NCBI RefSeq assembly: GCF_022376445.1
Contig: NW_025955006.1
Location: forward strand, 186,001-250,000
Length of the DNA: 64,000 nucleotides
Direction: 5' to 3'
Source: Fomitopsis serialis
Lineage: Eukaryota; Basidiomycota; Agaricomycetes; Polyporales; Fomitopsidaceae
Below are positions 12,105 to 24,051 of this stretch, piece after piece. The position numbers were made by a program, and so were the translations under genes. Each line of letters starts with the position of its first letter. Position 1 is the stretch's first letter. Under the pieces are notes generated by a model, which made no database searches, had not been told where the DNA came from, and saw only the letters and a program-made list of their open reading frames with translations.

Positions 12105-12766
12105 ACAACTGTCGCCGTCCACAACGAAGGCGGCTAACGCTACTGCACGGGCAGCAAGCGTTGCGTCGCGTTCTTCATCAAGTTCGCATAGGTCAGAAGT
12201 TCGGACGGACTTGCATATTCAAACGTTTAAGTGGCGCAGACCAACAAGTGCCAATCGGTGAAAAAGCCACGGACTGAGCGAAAGCTGTCCTCCCGGGCTG
12301 TCGGGTGGGGCCGACAGGCGGTTGTGGCTTCGTACCGCTGTAGATGAACCCGTCAGAAGGCGCGAATGCGACGCCGCAAGCGTGGTTGGGTTCGGGCGTT
12401 GGAGCACCGAGCACCTCCCAGGTTCGAAGGTATTGGCTCAAGTCGTCGCTTTCGGTGGTCATTCTTAGACAGTGACGTGTCACCATGCCAGTTGCGGTTC
12501 CTGTGTCGCCTCCGCATAGTCCCCCGGAATGACAGCGGTCAAATATCGCGATCTATGTGCCGCAATGAAGGACGTTCAGTGCATATATGGAGATAGTGCA
12601 TATACTGTAATATCGTGTCCTTGTTGGGCAATTGCCAGTGGTGCGTCGAAACGTTGAATCTGAAGCTGAAGCCTGAAGCTCTGAAGGTCCAATCGGGAAT
12701 ACATAGTTTCAGACGTGCAATCGTGCCGCACTGACAAGCTGTAGCAAGGCAAGACATACATAACAA
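12105..12766 (-). pseudogene. Decayed caspase-like gene copy
   Basis: Fragments of the caspase family in the right order but broken frames. CIPDWTF matches the IPDRTF motif, then a degraded stretch ends NKDTI (family: EKGDNI). A GT-AG intron (about 12550-12604) follows at the family position, then IAIFDRCHSGG with the catalytic Cys still present. After that come DGFIY (family: TGFLY), a frame-shifted SHNRLSAPPD (family: SHVLMAACRPD) and LLTYANLM (family: QLTYARLM). The N-terminal caspase half with the His motif was not found. It lies just downstream of the gene at 12872-15358, consistent with tandem duplication followed by decay. Confidence 0.65.
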
Positions 12767-12871
12767 TTACAAATAGTCCACCCGAACGCAACGATATATC
12801 CATAGATTGCTGAAGAGTCAAATTAGAACCTCACACCCACTCAGTACAGAGAAGATGCTGTGCGACGTAGC

Positions 12872-15358
12872 TCATGGAGACGATGCTTTACAAGTCAGAA
12901 CGCAGATGAATTCATCCCAGGTATCTGTGAAGGCGGGGTCTTTCCGGTTCTGCTGCGAGCTGCGCGAACTCCTGTCGAGCACTGATGGTTGTGGCACACT
13001 TCGCATGTCCGCGTACGACGTCGACACAAAAACCTTCAGGAAGCCCGTATCGACCTTGGACCCCGACGGCAGAGAGAAACGCAAGCTGTCCGTTCCAGAC
13101 GCCCCGTAGCCAATAGCGAGCCTCCCCTTCTGAAGAAGAGGCGGCGTCATGCTCGGCGAGTGTGGCAAATACCAAGACTGTAGCACTGCTCAATGTCATC
13201 GACTAGAAAATGACGGAAGTCCACACACCTGAACACTGTAGTCATTCGGATCGAAGTAGAACACGTACGGAAAGAGATCGTGCTCCGTGTCGTTGACCAG
13301 TGTGAGGCCATAGTAGGGTTCCATGTCCGTGATGATGGCTTCTTGTACGGAGTCTACGTTGAAAGACGAATCTTGCGCGCATACGACCTTTTCTGCGAGA
13401 GAGCTGAAGTAGTTGTCGCCTATGGGTTGTAACAGGGGTCGAAGGCCGGATCCCGGGACAACTTCTAATTTGCGAAGTTCTATGGCGAGTTCGCGCTTGA
13501 AAGGCGCTTGTGGATGATGTCGATACAAGTAGAAGTTGAAACGAGCGACGGCGTCCAATGTTTCCGAGACATCCCCACGAGGGATGTTCAGTACACGACT
13601 GGCGTGCCTTGCTACGAGCGGGTCACAGCGTTCCAGCTGCCAACCAATCCCGGTGCCCAGATGGACAGCAACGTCACTGTAGTCGTTCGGTCCAACCACG
13701 GAGCAATGACTGCCTACGGGATAGTGAAAGCGCGCTTTCATCGTAGAGGAGTTCCACTTGGATACAACCACCCTGAAGTCGCGCAGCGCTTCAGGAAGCG
13801 TGGCCGGCGGTTTGCATACAAGAATGGATTGCAGAGCCTCGACGTGCGTGGCAGTAAAGACAACATTCTGGACGGTGTCGATCGACGTGCCGTAGCTGGT
13901 CTCCACGACGAATTCTGTGCCTTCCACAACACCATGAATGCTACCCGCTTGAATGGACAACGCTCCGTCAAGTTTCTGTTTCGTGACCCGGAAGGAGCGT
14001 GACCTGTCGAGGAGCTTCGTAGCATTGAAGAGGACCCTGTCCTTGTTGATCCCCTCGCATTGAGGATGCTGGTGCCGCAGCTGCACGAGCTCGATGAGGC
14101 GTGCATACGTTAACTCGGCGAGATTTTGTGAGCGTAGCGTTTTCAACAAATTGAGCGTAAAAGCTCCATGCGGTTCGGGTACCCGTGACGCTTCAAGAGC
14201 CTGCTCATCCGGGCGACACGCGGCCATGAGAACGTGGGACTGCATAGCTTTATAGAGGAAGCCTGTCGGCGCCATCGTGCTCGCAGAGCGTGTCGACAGC
14301 CCCCATCTCCAAATATTCTCGTCTAGTGCGGGAGGAACAGGAGAAGGCGAAACGTTGGGAGGGACTGCACGAGGTATCATGTCGAGTGGGCCTCGCGACA
14401 TACCGCCGGAATGGCACGAGTCGAAGATCGCAGTCTGTGAGTTATTGAGCGTCAATGAACCTAATTTGCATACTGCACGACTCACAATGTTGTCTCCTTT
14501 CTCATGGGCCAACTGTCGCATTAGCCCGTCAAAGGTGCGGTCGGGGATGCCGTAGATAACCTCGCCTTCAACGTCGCTTGGGCCCTCGTCGTGAGGAACG
14601 ATCGTTTCGATCATGTTACCGTCCGCAAGCCAATTGGTGGGAGCCTCAACGCGAGAACCGTGACCAGCATAGAAGAAGACAATCGCATCACCCTTGCGAA
14701 TGTTATCGTTCTGTATGAGGTGGTCCATAAACGCGTTGAGGATCGCAGAGCGAGTTGCGTCCTGGTTCGACAAGGAAAGGATCCTGGAGGGCGGGACACG
14801 GAGTGCATCGGTTAGGAAGTACTGAAAGTCCTTTCCATCATTGACACATCCGGACAAGTCGGGGATGTTTTCGTTCTTGTAGGAGTCGATGGTGACAATC
14901 AGCGCGAAGAGGCGAAGGTCGGACCCCGGCTGTATAACTTCGTTGGCGGTGGTCTCGACCAAGATGGGGGTGCTTTCCACCTTCGGGGTGGACAAAAGAG
15001 AGCTCTCTGCCCTGCACAGATTAGGCTGTAAATACTCGACGTGCATAAAGCAATATCAACGGGCACAGGAAGAAGACCCACTTTACAGCTACGCCTGCCA
15101 CATCAGCCATCCACGTGTCAGCATATTGTGGAATGCTTAATTAAGTGGCTTACCGGGGCCCTTCTCCGCGCTACGAAGCCTCCCTCAGCGATCAATCCAA
15201 ACTGTAGGCCGATGAGCTTACCTCACAGGACCACCCGCAGTCGCAATGACAGCGCGCACCGCGTCCGAGTCTGCCTGCACAGCATCTGGATGTCCACCTC
15301 GATCGTGATCCGACTTAGATTGTCTAAAGGAAGATAGCCAACGAGAGAATCTTCCCAT
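12872..15358 (-). CDS. Caspase-like protease (peptidase C14), intact
   Basis: Metacaspase-like protease with an unbroken core. Caspase domain: RLFALIVTIDSYK, GCVNDGKDF, FFYAGHGSR (catalytic His), TIVPHDE, YGIPDRTFDGLMR, then a 51-nt intron (14435-14485) and TAIFDSCHSGGMSRG (catalytic Cys). The C-terminal region has RSHQHPQ-like HQHPQCEG, AGSIHGVVEGTEF, RFNFYLYR, YYGLTLVND; intron 13178-13228 separates the last exon (WYLPHSP, IGYGASG, DTGFLK, YADM). The frame contains an ATG at 15046, but I place the start at 15358. There a cationic exon begins MGRFSRWLSSFRQSKS and ends at a phase-2 donor (15221), and a phase-2 acceptor at 15012 enters the caspase exon. Whether a mini-exon lies between 15012 and 15221 is unresolved. 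A TATA box sits about 40 nt upstream of this ATG. Confidence 0.85.
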
Positions 15359-15390
15359 GGTCGTGGAGTGCCCCGCATTCGAGTTCTGAC

Positions 15391-15400
15391 ATATATATAC
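15391..15400 (-). promoter_or_regulatory. Putative TATA box
   Basis: GTATATATAT on the minus strand, about 40 nt before the proposed ATG at 15358 of the caspase gene. Confidence 0.45.
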
Positions 15401-16176
15401 AGGACCTGTCCCAGTGGAGGACACATTTCTCTGCCGCCAGTACTTCGCGCTGCCAATTCAGTATGGCGCGTGAAGCTCTGACAGATTGGACTCTGCTCCC
15501 GGGGAAGGGCCTGTGAAACTACACAATCATCTAGCGGTCATGAAGTAATACAATCGCTTCGCATTTTGCAGCGCGCCCAAACGACGCCTAGGCTGGCACG
15601 TATGAGGATTCACGACGCCTGTTTGACACTTCCGCTAATTGTCAGTGCCTCATTATGGATGGCTAGGCGACTCACAGGCGACTGGTCGTACGGCGACGTG
15701 CACGGTCAGTGGGTAGGCACGGGGTGTTGACACGACATCTCGACTCTTCTCGTCCCTAATACGTGCACGGGGCCATAGAAGTACCCAAGAAGTACCGGTG
15801 AATGCAGAGAAAAGCAGCGGAAAGGCATGCACGAGGACGCATAGAAGAGAGCCCGTAACATGCACAGATCGCGAGGCATGCCATGAGCGCCCAGGACTCA
15901 AGCAGAAGCGAAGAGTCCCTCGTAGAGCAGTCCATCGACGTATCGATAAGCTCGCTATTAGAAACAACGAATCACGTAGCTGTACAGATGCTACCTCTGC
16001 CGCCCGTACGAGTCATCCACCCCACGAATAACGATATGCCACACACAACCTCCAGTCGCCTCGCCCGAGACGAGCCATGTACCTGCTTGTCAACAATCGC
16101 ATGAGAATCACCGTGCAGTGCCAATCCTCCCAAATGAACACGCGCGTACCGTACACCCTCATGCGTGCAAGTACAT
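15401..16176. other. Intergenic, no gene seen
   Basis: Lies between the 5' end of a caspase gene and the 3' end of SDHB. Open frames here are short and show no recognisable domain. Confidence 0.5.
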
Positions 16177-18111
16177 TTAGTCCGCAGCAAGCTCCAGCTT
16201 GATCTTCGCGATCGCCGCAGCGGGGTTAAGACCCTTCGGGCATGTCCGTGCGCAGTTGAAGATCGTGTGGCACCGGTACAAACTCAGCTCGTTCTGCAAG
16301 TTCTCCATCCGTTGGGCCGAATACGCGTCCTGTACCGCATTCATGTCAATCTACACGCTTCACCAGCGCAAAATCATTCCGAATACACACCCGGGAGTCA
16401 GCCATCCACCGGTAGGCTGCCATGAGGGTCGCGGGACCGAGGTACTCGTCCTGGTTCCACCAGTAGCTCGGGCAGGACGTCGAGCAGCACGCGCACAAGA
16501 TGCACTCATACATCCTAACACCAACATGTCACCCGGTGTCCAATAACTGAGTTTCAATGAATGACTGACCCGTCAAGCTTGCGCCGGTCTTCCTGTGACT
16601 GCAGGAACTCGCGGTCTGCAGGTGGGTTGTCATTCTTGAGGTAGGGCTCGATCGACTTGTATTGTTTGTAGAACTGCGTGAGGTCCGGGACGAGGTCCTT
16701 CACAATGTACACTGCGTCAAGTTTAGCGTCGGTATGCATACCACGTGATATCCAGCGGAAAGCTGGCACACGCACTGTGAGGAAGAGGGTAGATCTTGGT
16801 GTCCTTGCTGGCGTTCCTGTCAATGCGGCAGAGGCACGCAAGGGTGTTCTGGCCGTTAATGTTCATTGCGCAGGAGCCGCAAATGCCCTCGCGGCATGAA
16901 CGGCGAAAAGTGAGTGTCGGATCCGTCTCATTCTTGATCTTAATGAGTGCATCAAGAATCTGTGAGTGCACAGAAGCTGGTCAATATTTGACTTTGAAGG
17001 ACGTGTGGAAATCAAACAGAAAATGTGATCGCCTTGTTTTCATCCCCGTCTCCGTTCATACATCAACGGATATGAGTGAGAACTATGATAACAGGACAAA
17101 GCTCTCTACGAGGCAGGCTATACGCGTATCAGACCAGGACGCCGATAAATGGGAAAACTTGAATCGAATGTAGACGGGAATCGTTCACTTTGAAGGGACA
17201 GTGCATATTGTGTTCGGACATACAAGCCATCCTCGCCAAGTGAGGGCTGACGGGATGCCCAGGCATGATAACTCGTAGCCGTCCGAGGTGCGAGGACTGT
17301 CCGGAGATGGAATAGCCACTGGGTTCTATATGAATGGGCTGCCTCGCGGAATACAGCAGCTGGAGCAGTGGGGTCCGCAAAATTTGCTTGATAGCGCGGC
17401 CCCTACACGGCGAACTCTCTGCACCAGTGCACAAGCATTGATCACGAATTGGAGCAGATCCCAACTGCAGTTCACAGATGAAATCCTCCCTGAAGACGTC
17501 TGTAGACAGCACACGCAGGATTCCCCGTGCATTCCACTCCGGCAACTAGTGAACCGTCTGAGCGTGTAAATTCGCGAGACAACACTCTCCGCATATGATC
17601 AGGGCGTGATGGCAGCATGCTCCCGATCTACAAATGCCAGAGTCGAGGGGCGATACGCGGGTCCACGAGAGTCAAGTTCTCGCCTTTCCCTCAGCAGGCC
17701 GGTAGTAGGTCAACATCAGGCAATGCGTGTCCTACTCCTTAGACCGGCCAGTCTTGTGTTTGCTGACATAGCCCCCCACGATGCCATAGAGCATAGTACG
17801 AAGGTAACAGTAACAGACTTACCATAGGACCGCACTGGTTCAGGTCGACGGTGTACGTCTGTAGCTTGGGCTTTGCTGCAGGCTCATCCGGATTCTATGG
17901 TCAGAAATATAAGAACACTCGCGTGAGTTGTAATCTCGTTCAAACTACTGCATCATCAGCGTACCCAGCGGTATATCTTGAACTCCTTATTCAAGACCGG
18001 CTTCTCAGTCGGAACCGCTTGTGCACGCGTTGGCGACGTCGCGAACGTCCTCGCCGACGACCTGAGTACGCTGGGGCGCATGATGGACGAGCGGGCGACG
18101 AGGGACTGCAT
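16177..18111 (-). CDS. SDHB: Succinate dehydrogenase iron-sulfur subunit (mitochondrial complex II)
   Basis: Iron-sulfur subunit of complex II, which passes electrons from the FAD subunit to ubiquinone at the inner mitochondrial membrane. Six exons join without a break to a 273-residue protein; introns are 17895-17964, 16960-17822, 16712-16775, 16515-16569 and 16330-16390. The start exon ([14 protein letters not shown]) is an Arg/Ser-rich mitochondrial presequence. Then come [20 protein letters not shown], and [20 protein letters not shown] with the [2Fe-2S] cysteines. The C-terminal exons carry [16 protein letters not shown] and [12 protein letters not shown], which hold the [4Fe-4S] and [3Fe-4S] ligands. 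The stop is TAA at 16177-16179. The 863-nt second intron is far longer than any other in this gene. Confidence 0.96.
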
Positions 18112-18263
18112 GGCGAGGAGGTTGTGGTTGTGTGCGAAGCTGGGTCAGGTCGTCATTGCGGAAGGTAACTTGCCCCGGACTTGTTCGGCCGTCGCCGGAA
18201 CCGCCCGAGCCAATCACATGCAGCCTTTTACCACGCTCGTCTAACGCCGACTCGCTTTGGCCT

Positions 18264-18267
<4 letters not shown>

Positions 18268-18295
<28 letters not shown>
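18268..18295 (-). other. LINE poly-A tail
   Basis: An unbroken run of T on the plus strand is the poly-A tail of the minus-strand LINE. It marks the 3' end and the integration boundary. Confidence 0.85.
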
Positions 18296-18296
<1 letters not shown>

Positions 18297-18358
18297 GGAG
18301 GGCTTAGAAATGGGCGGCCGCAACTAACAATTGGTTAGCCCGGGCGTCCAGCCAGCTA

Positions 18359-18372
18359 GCGGGTTCCCCCGC
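18359..18372 (-). other. LINE 3' stem-loop
   Basis: GCGGGTTCCCCCGC forms a 5-bp GC stem with a 4-nt loop in the LINE 3' UTR. It is followed by CCCGGGC-type sequence and the poly-A tail. A similar hairpin precedes the poly-T at 39612, so it may be a 3' recognition structure for the reverse transcriptase. Confidence 0.5.
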
Positions 18373-18397
18373 AAGTGCATCCAGGGAGAAAATGCGT

Positions 18398-21300
18398 TTA
18401 CGCACGGTCGGGTTCCCGACCAGTGTGGGACTCATTCGCCTGCTCACGAATCGTGTGCAGGTTAATACCCACTAAAACCCGGGGCCATTGGGTCCAGTCT
18501 TGTGGAAGGCTTATCTCGTTATGCAGCGTACCGCCCCATGTGTCTAGTACTTTACTGCGTGGTAGGGCTGACCTTCCAAAACGGCGATGTGTCATTGTAA
18601 TCTCCTTATGTAGTCTCTCATTGAGGGCGAAGGACCATCGGTTTATTATTTCTGCCTCTGAGTGCATCCAGTTCGGCTGTTCCGCATGTCCCACTACCCG
18701 TTCACAGCGTAACTTCCAGATTAGGAATGCCGCCTCCGGGATCAGTATTCGCCACAGGCGCGAGGCGCCATGCCGGACCGTCTTAGATCCTGGGTTGGTC
18801 CATGTCTTCAGGCCAACTCCCAGGACGTCCGGCAGTGTTAGAGGGGATGGCCAGGGTAAGTCTTTCTGTGCCCAGAGGGCTTTGGTCGTTTCCCATATGG
18901 CTGTCTGACCGGTTGCTTTACAATGGAATAGGATATGCTCAATGGAATCTAGGGAGCCGCATTGGTGGCATGTTGCTCGATCCTCGTATCCTGGGATCTT
19001 GGCCCAGAAGCGTCCGCATCTCAGGGCCCCTTGCAGGACTTTCCATAGGAAGTCGGACGCCGGCTTGCGTATGTCTGTGCTACGGATGGCCAGCCAGAGC
19101 TGTTGGCTGGAGGGAGTGTCCGGTGAGTTTGCTCCGATGTGTGCAAGAGCTTCGGAAACTATTGCTTGGGACGTCTTGCGTACCGGGTGTTCGCGGGTCG
19201 CTCGTATTCCTCGGTACGCTAGGCGTTGTGTTAGACATGCAAGTCGTGCTCCCGTGAGGGAGAACGGGTGGTTTTGCTCGAGACTGATTTCATGGGTTAT
19301 GTTCTGGGGTCGCGGTCGCTCCAGTTGGGCGTCCCAGGCGATGTTCATTCTCTCCCAGTCCGTTTTCTGGGATGCAACCGCCAGTGTGGTCACTGCACAT
19401 CGTTGTCTGAGGTGGCTGACAATGACGCGTAGCAGTGTAGCGTCAGGGACGTCGATCCATCCGCGGTCCTCCCATCCTGCGAGGTCCATTACGAGGGCTG
19501 TTGCGAGGTATTTTGTCGTGCTGACGATGCGTAGGGGAACGTCGAGTGGGACGGTCGTCACGGCTAGTGTCGTGGCGGCTAGTTCTCCTGTCCGATCTGT
19601 TCGGCCTTCCATGTCTGCGGGGGCAGTTGCTACCATTGTCCGCAATTCGAGCCCGGACAGGTGGACTCCCCCGCTTGCGGGGGTGTCGCGCTCGCGGAGC
19701 GAGCGATTCCCTTTGAGGGTATAGGCATCTGCCACGTAGGCGGAGGTGGTTTCGTCCTGTACGACCCGCCCTCTACGGGTGCGTAGGGCGGGCGGCCGGT
19801 CATGGGTGTCGGGGTGCACGAAGACTCTAAAGGCTTCGGACAGATCACCGCGTTCGGTGATTGACGGGTCGAAGCACACTGGCTGCCCGGCTCCGTGGGC
19901 TTTAATGTTATCTATGCGGCGGGTCCGTGTGTGGGAGAGGCCATCTCCTGGAGTTGCGGTGTGTGGGTGCCATTTGGCGGCCACTTGTTCCAGTAGGTTC
20001 GCTGCCGCTGCTATGCATTTGTGCGGGTGTAGGCATCCCTGCGCCATGTCATCTATGCAGTCGTCACATATGCATTCTGAGGGGTTCGCATTGGGGTTGG
20101 GGGCGTCTCCTCGTGTGTGCTGGCGTCTTGTTAGACGTAGGAGGTCCACGACCCTTAGAATGCCGTGCGTCTCCCTCAGGCAGTCGCTTATACTGGTGTT
20201 GTTCAGGCGACGTAGTTTCTTCGATGCTCCCATATGGTACCAGATCGGGAGTTTGCCTTTTAGATTGCGGTCGAGCTTTATTGCAGCCAGACTAACGTTG
20301 TATTTCTTTCCGATTCGCAGCATGGTTGTTAGATATCTGGGAAGACCTGTTTTGCCATGTGTGGCAGGCTTCCACGTCTGGAGGAACGTGTTTATTTGTG
20401 CCGATGGTCGAATTTCGCCCGCGTCGGCAGTTACATGGATGCTTAGGAGGACGTCCGCTGCATACGCCCAGGTCGGGCGATCTCCGTCGAGTTTGAGGTA
20501 GCCTCGTAGCCATGTTAGTTCTATCGCTTCATTCCGGGACTTTATATCCAGGAGGCCTATCCCGCCCTGATCCTTAGGCATGTACAGAATGTCCATATTT
20601 ACCAAGCCGCGTCGGTCTTCGCCCCAGATAAAGGTGCGGATCATCTTGGTCAGTCGGTCTTCAATTGATCTTGGCATGCCTTGTACTTTCGCAAGGTATT
20701 GCGAGATGCCGCCAGGGCCCATTTGCACTATGTGGCGTTTGCCTTGTAGGGAGGGGCGGCAGCGCTGCCATCGGTCTAGGAAGGCTCGGATTTTCTCCAT
20801 CGCGGGTGTCCATACCGCGGCTCCATCTACTCCGTTTCCTATCCACGCTCCGAGGATCCTCACTGCCTCTCCGTCTTGTGCGATGTGCACGTCATTCGGT
20901 ATCACCGAGTCTAGGTTGTGTGGGTCAAGCGTTCGTGAGATCTGGATCGTCTCTCTGTACTCAGGTGAGCCGATCGGGATGACTTCCGTTTTCCCGTTAT
21001 TGAACTTTGCTTGTGATGCAGAGCACCACGTGTTAAGTATATCCCACAGGTCCTTCCACGAGTCTCGGGCAGAGAGGTATGTAGAGGTGTCATCTGCAAA
21101 CAAGGTGGTGACTAGTCGGTCGGCGACGCCGGGGATATCAAATCCGTGCAGAGCAGAAGTTCGTAGTAAGCAGGCCAGTGGTTCGATGGCGAAATCGAAG
21201 AGAAGGCAAGACAGCGGGTCACCTTGTCGCACACCTCGGATTACGAGGTATGGTGAGCTTTTCTCTCCGTTAATGATCACTATCGTTGTTGCACCTCTGT

Positions 21301-23574
21301 ACAGGTTTTGTATTCGTTGTATGAATTTCTCTGGGAACCCGAAGGTGCGCAGTACTTCCCACAGGTAAGCATGGTCAATCTTGTCATAGGCTTTTTCTTG
21401 GTCTAGGGCGACTATGACTCCGTTTTCTTCGACTGCCTCAGCGTAGTCTACCATGACTCGTCCGAGTTGTGTTTGGTCTTCGATGTGGCGTCCAGGGATG
21501 AAGCCCGCTTGGTTGGGGTGGATGAGGTGCGGCGCTATGTCGTTCAGGCGAGTGGCAATGATTTTCGTATAGAGTTTGTAGTCTGAGTTCAGTAGGGTGA
21601 TCGGGCGATAGTTCGCTATGTTACGCCTGTCGCCTTTCTTGTAGATTGGGCACATCCAGCCATCTGTGAAGTGCAGGCCAGGGCATACGCCGTATGTGTC
21701 TGTGTCACCAAAAGCCAGGGCTAGGAATTGAATACAGTCAAAAGCAGGGGGTGAGTCGTCCTTGCTATTTCTTTTGGCGTAGTCTTTCATTGCTGTCCAG
21801 AACTCGTAAGGGAGTCCGTCCAGGCCGGCGGCTTTGCCCGTTTGAGAGCTACGGAGGGCTTCGCTGACTTCTCTGGCCGTGGTGAGGTCGGTGAGTGCTC
21901 CTTTATGTTCGTCGAGCATTCTCACTGATACCGCCTGCAGGACTTTGCGTGTTGCGCTTTGGCGTTCCGGGTTATTCACTGGGGTAGTTCCTACCTCCTG
22001 TAGGGCCTCGTGGTAGTCGCGCGCCAATTTGGCCATTTTGTCTGAGCGGGTGGCCATGGGTTCGGTCGCGTTGAGGGGTTCTGTAGCGCGAAGAGGAGGT
22101 CTCTGGGCTTCCGCTCTTTATTGATACTGGACCAGTATTTGCTGATAGTCTCGCCATGCAGCGCGTAGTTCGCGGTGGTGGAGGCTTTGATCCCGGCGTG
22201 TCGCTTCCGTACCAGTTCGTGCAAGCGGTCTTGTAGTATCCCTGTTTCCTGTTGTAGGTGGATGCTGTGTTCGAAGGTGGGGAGGTTCTGGGTGAGCGTG
22301 ATTTGCTCATTCAGTTTCCTGATCGCGGCGTCCAACTTGGGGGCCCGTTTCTTCATGCGTTCTTGGGCTATATGTTTGACAGAGTCTTTGAAGGATTTTA
22401 GGGATAGTTGGGGGTTACAGTCTGCCCTACGCATTCGGCGTTCAGCGTGCGTCTCGGCCTCCTTTTGGAGGCGTTCGCCCAGTGTGCTTACTTCCTCAAG
22501 GAAGGTGGGGTCATGTAGCAGGTTCAGGGGCATTATCCACCGGCCTTTCCCAATCATCGGTGCTGTGAGGGCGCTTATGGACGCTGTGACCAGTTTGTGG
22601 TCTGTGGGGATGCCAGTCGTCTTGATTGACCACGTTGAGGAGGCGTTCAGTAGTTCGTCAGTTACGTAGATCCTGTCGAGCCTGGACCGTGATGTGTGTC
22701 CCCGTTGGGGGAATGTGTACGCTTTACTTGTGGGCTCGGTCATTCGCCATCCGTCTCTGAGGTTATAGTTATCTATGAGTGTTTGTAGTGCTTCTACAGT
22801 GGTTGGTGGGTCGCTGTGGACTGGTACACGGTCGATGTTCTCTTCGACCATGTTGAAGTCGCCTAGCATTATATCCGGTTTCTTAAGGCGGAGGGACCGT
22901 ATCTTAGACGAGAGGGTGGGCCAGAAGCTCGCGTTTTCATTTGTCGCATTCGGCGCGTATACGTTGAGCAGTGTAAGGAATCTATCCGCATGCCATCTTA
23001 TCGTCATATGTAGTGCACGTCCTGGGATCACTTCGGTTGTCTTGACTTGCGCTGTGTCCACTATTTCTCTGTTGAGTACGAAGGCTACTCCTTTCGCATT
23101 GGTTGTCTCCGGATCAGCGGAGTTATATATTCTGAGACGTCTACCATACATGTCGTGGAGGTTGTCTACCCACTCATTTGACAGATGCGTCTCTTGGACA
23201 GCTAGGATGCCCAGTTTTTCGAGGCGCATGATCTGATTCACTGTGTTCCATTTGTTCGCGGCTGCACCGCTGGCTAGGGTGCCCCTTCCGCAGATGTTCT
23301 GGGATCCTACCGCCAGCGTGGCTCGGGTATTTCTTCCCTTTCGGTGCCTCGTTTCCTGTACTCGGCGGGGTGGTTCCATTTCTGGGTGAGTCTGTGCGGC
23401 TTCTCCGCTTCGGGTATGGTGGCCCGTGTCGGTGCGGTCGGCACCGACCTGTGTTGAGCAGGCCTGCACGCTCGTATGAGTCGCTTGGCCGGCCTCGCTT
23501 CCGAACTCCGCGACACCATCCTGTGGGTTGGCACCAGCGAGGGGAGTGCCAGCCCATCTGGTGTTGGGAGGCAT
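18398..23574 (-). CDS. LINE ORF2: endonuclease and reverse transcriptase, one frameshift
   Basis: Nicks target DNA and copies the element RNA. The N-terminal part (ATG at 23574) is an APE-type endonuclease: VGSQNICGRG, VQETHL, LLNVYAPN, MLGDFNMVEE, RSRLDRIYVTDEL and TDHKLV. The reverse transcriptase part follows: KAAGLDGLPYEFW, GWMCPIYKKGDRRN, NYRPITLLNSDYK, VALDQEKAYDKIDH, RGVRQGDPLSCLLF and the catalytic TLFADDTSTY. Near the C-terminus is a zinc-binding motif (CHQCGSLDSIEHILFHC) typical of LINE ORF2 proteins. The two halves are in different frames and meet near 22075 in a run of four C, where five would restore the frame. The element is therefore inactive, unless this is an assembly error. 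No RNase H domain was recognised. Confidence 0.9.
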
Positions 23575-24051
23575 TGAACCGGTTGCCGTTTGAACGTCCG
23601 TGTTATTTGGTGTTATGTAGTGTGGAGCCGTTGCGTATCGGCGCACTCGCTACAACGATCCGCGAGGCGCAAGGCGTCGCTCCTGGACGCCGCAGGAAAC
23701 ATGCAATCGCAGCGACCGCTGAGCCGTCGTTGGTTGCTTAAGCCTCTCGGCTGGGCAAGTTTAGTTAGTGCCCATATCTGTGGGGAAAGTGAGGAGACAC
23801 TTCGCGATGTCAGAGGCTTTCCTGTCCCGCGTACGGTCAGTGTATTTGGGCGCTCTGACGTCTCGCTTGGTCTGGGCGGGTTAGTCTAGTGGAGTAATAG
23901 GGGGTGAAGGAGATAGTGAAGAGAATAGAGAAAGTTTTAGAGAGAGTTCAGAGGGTCGCAGGGTGTTCGGTCGAAGTATCGCGACGTCAAGATTGTGATG
24001 CATTCATGTTACGAGTCGTGGGGTACAGTTCAGCGGTATAGCTACTACGAT

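Noticed and set aside
15044..15046. ATG at 15046 as the start of the caspase gene
   Set aside because: It lies upstream of the phase-2 acceptor at 15012 and would drop the cationic first exon found at 15222-15358.
17129..17545. Minus-strand ORF inside the long SDHB intron
   Set aside because: No recognisable domain, and the flanking SDHB exons splice cleanly around it.
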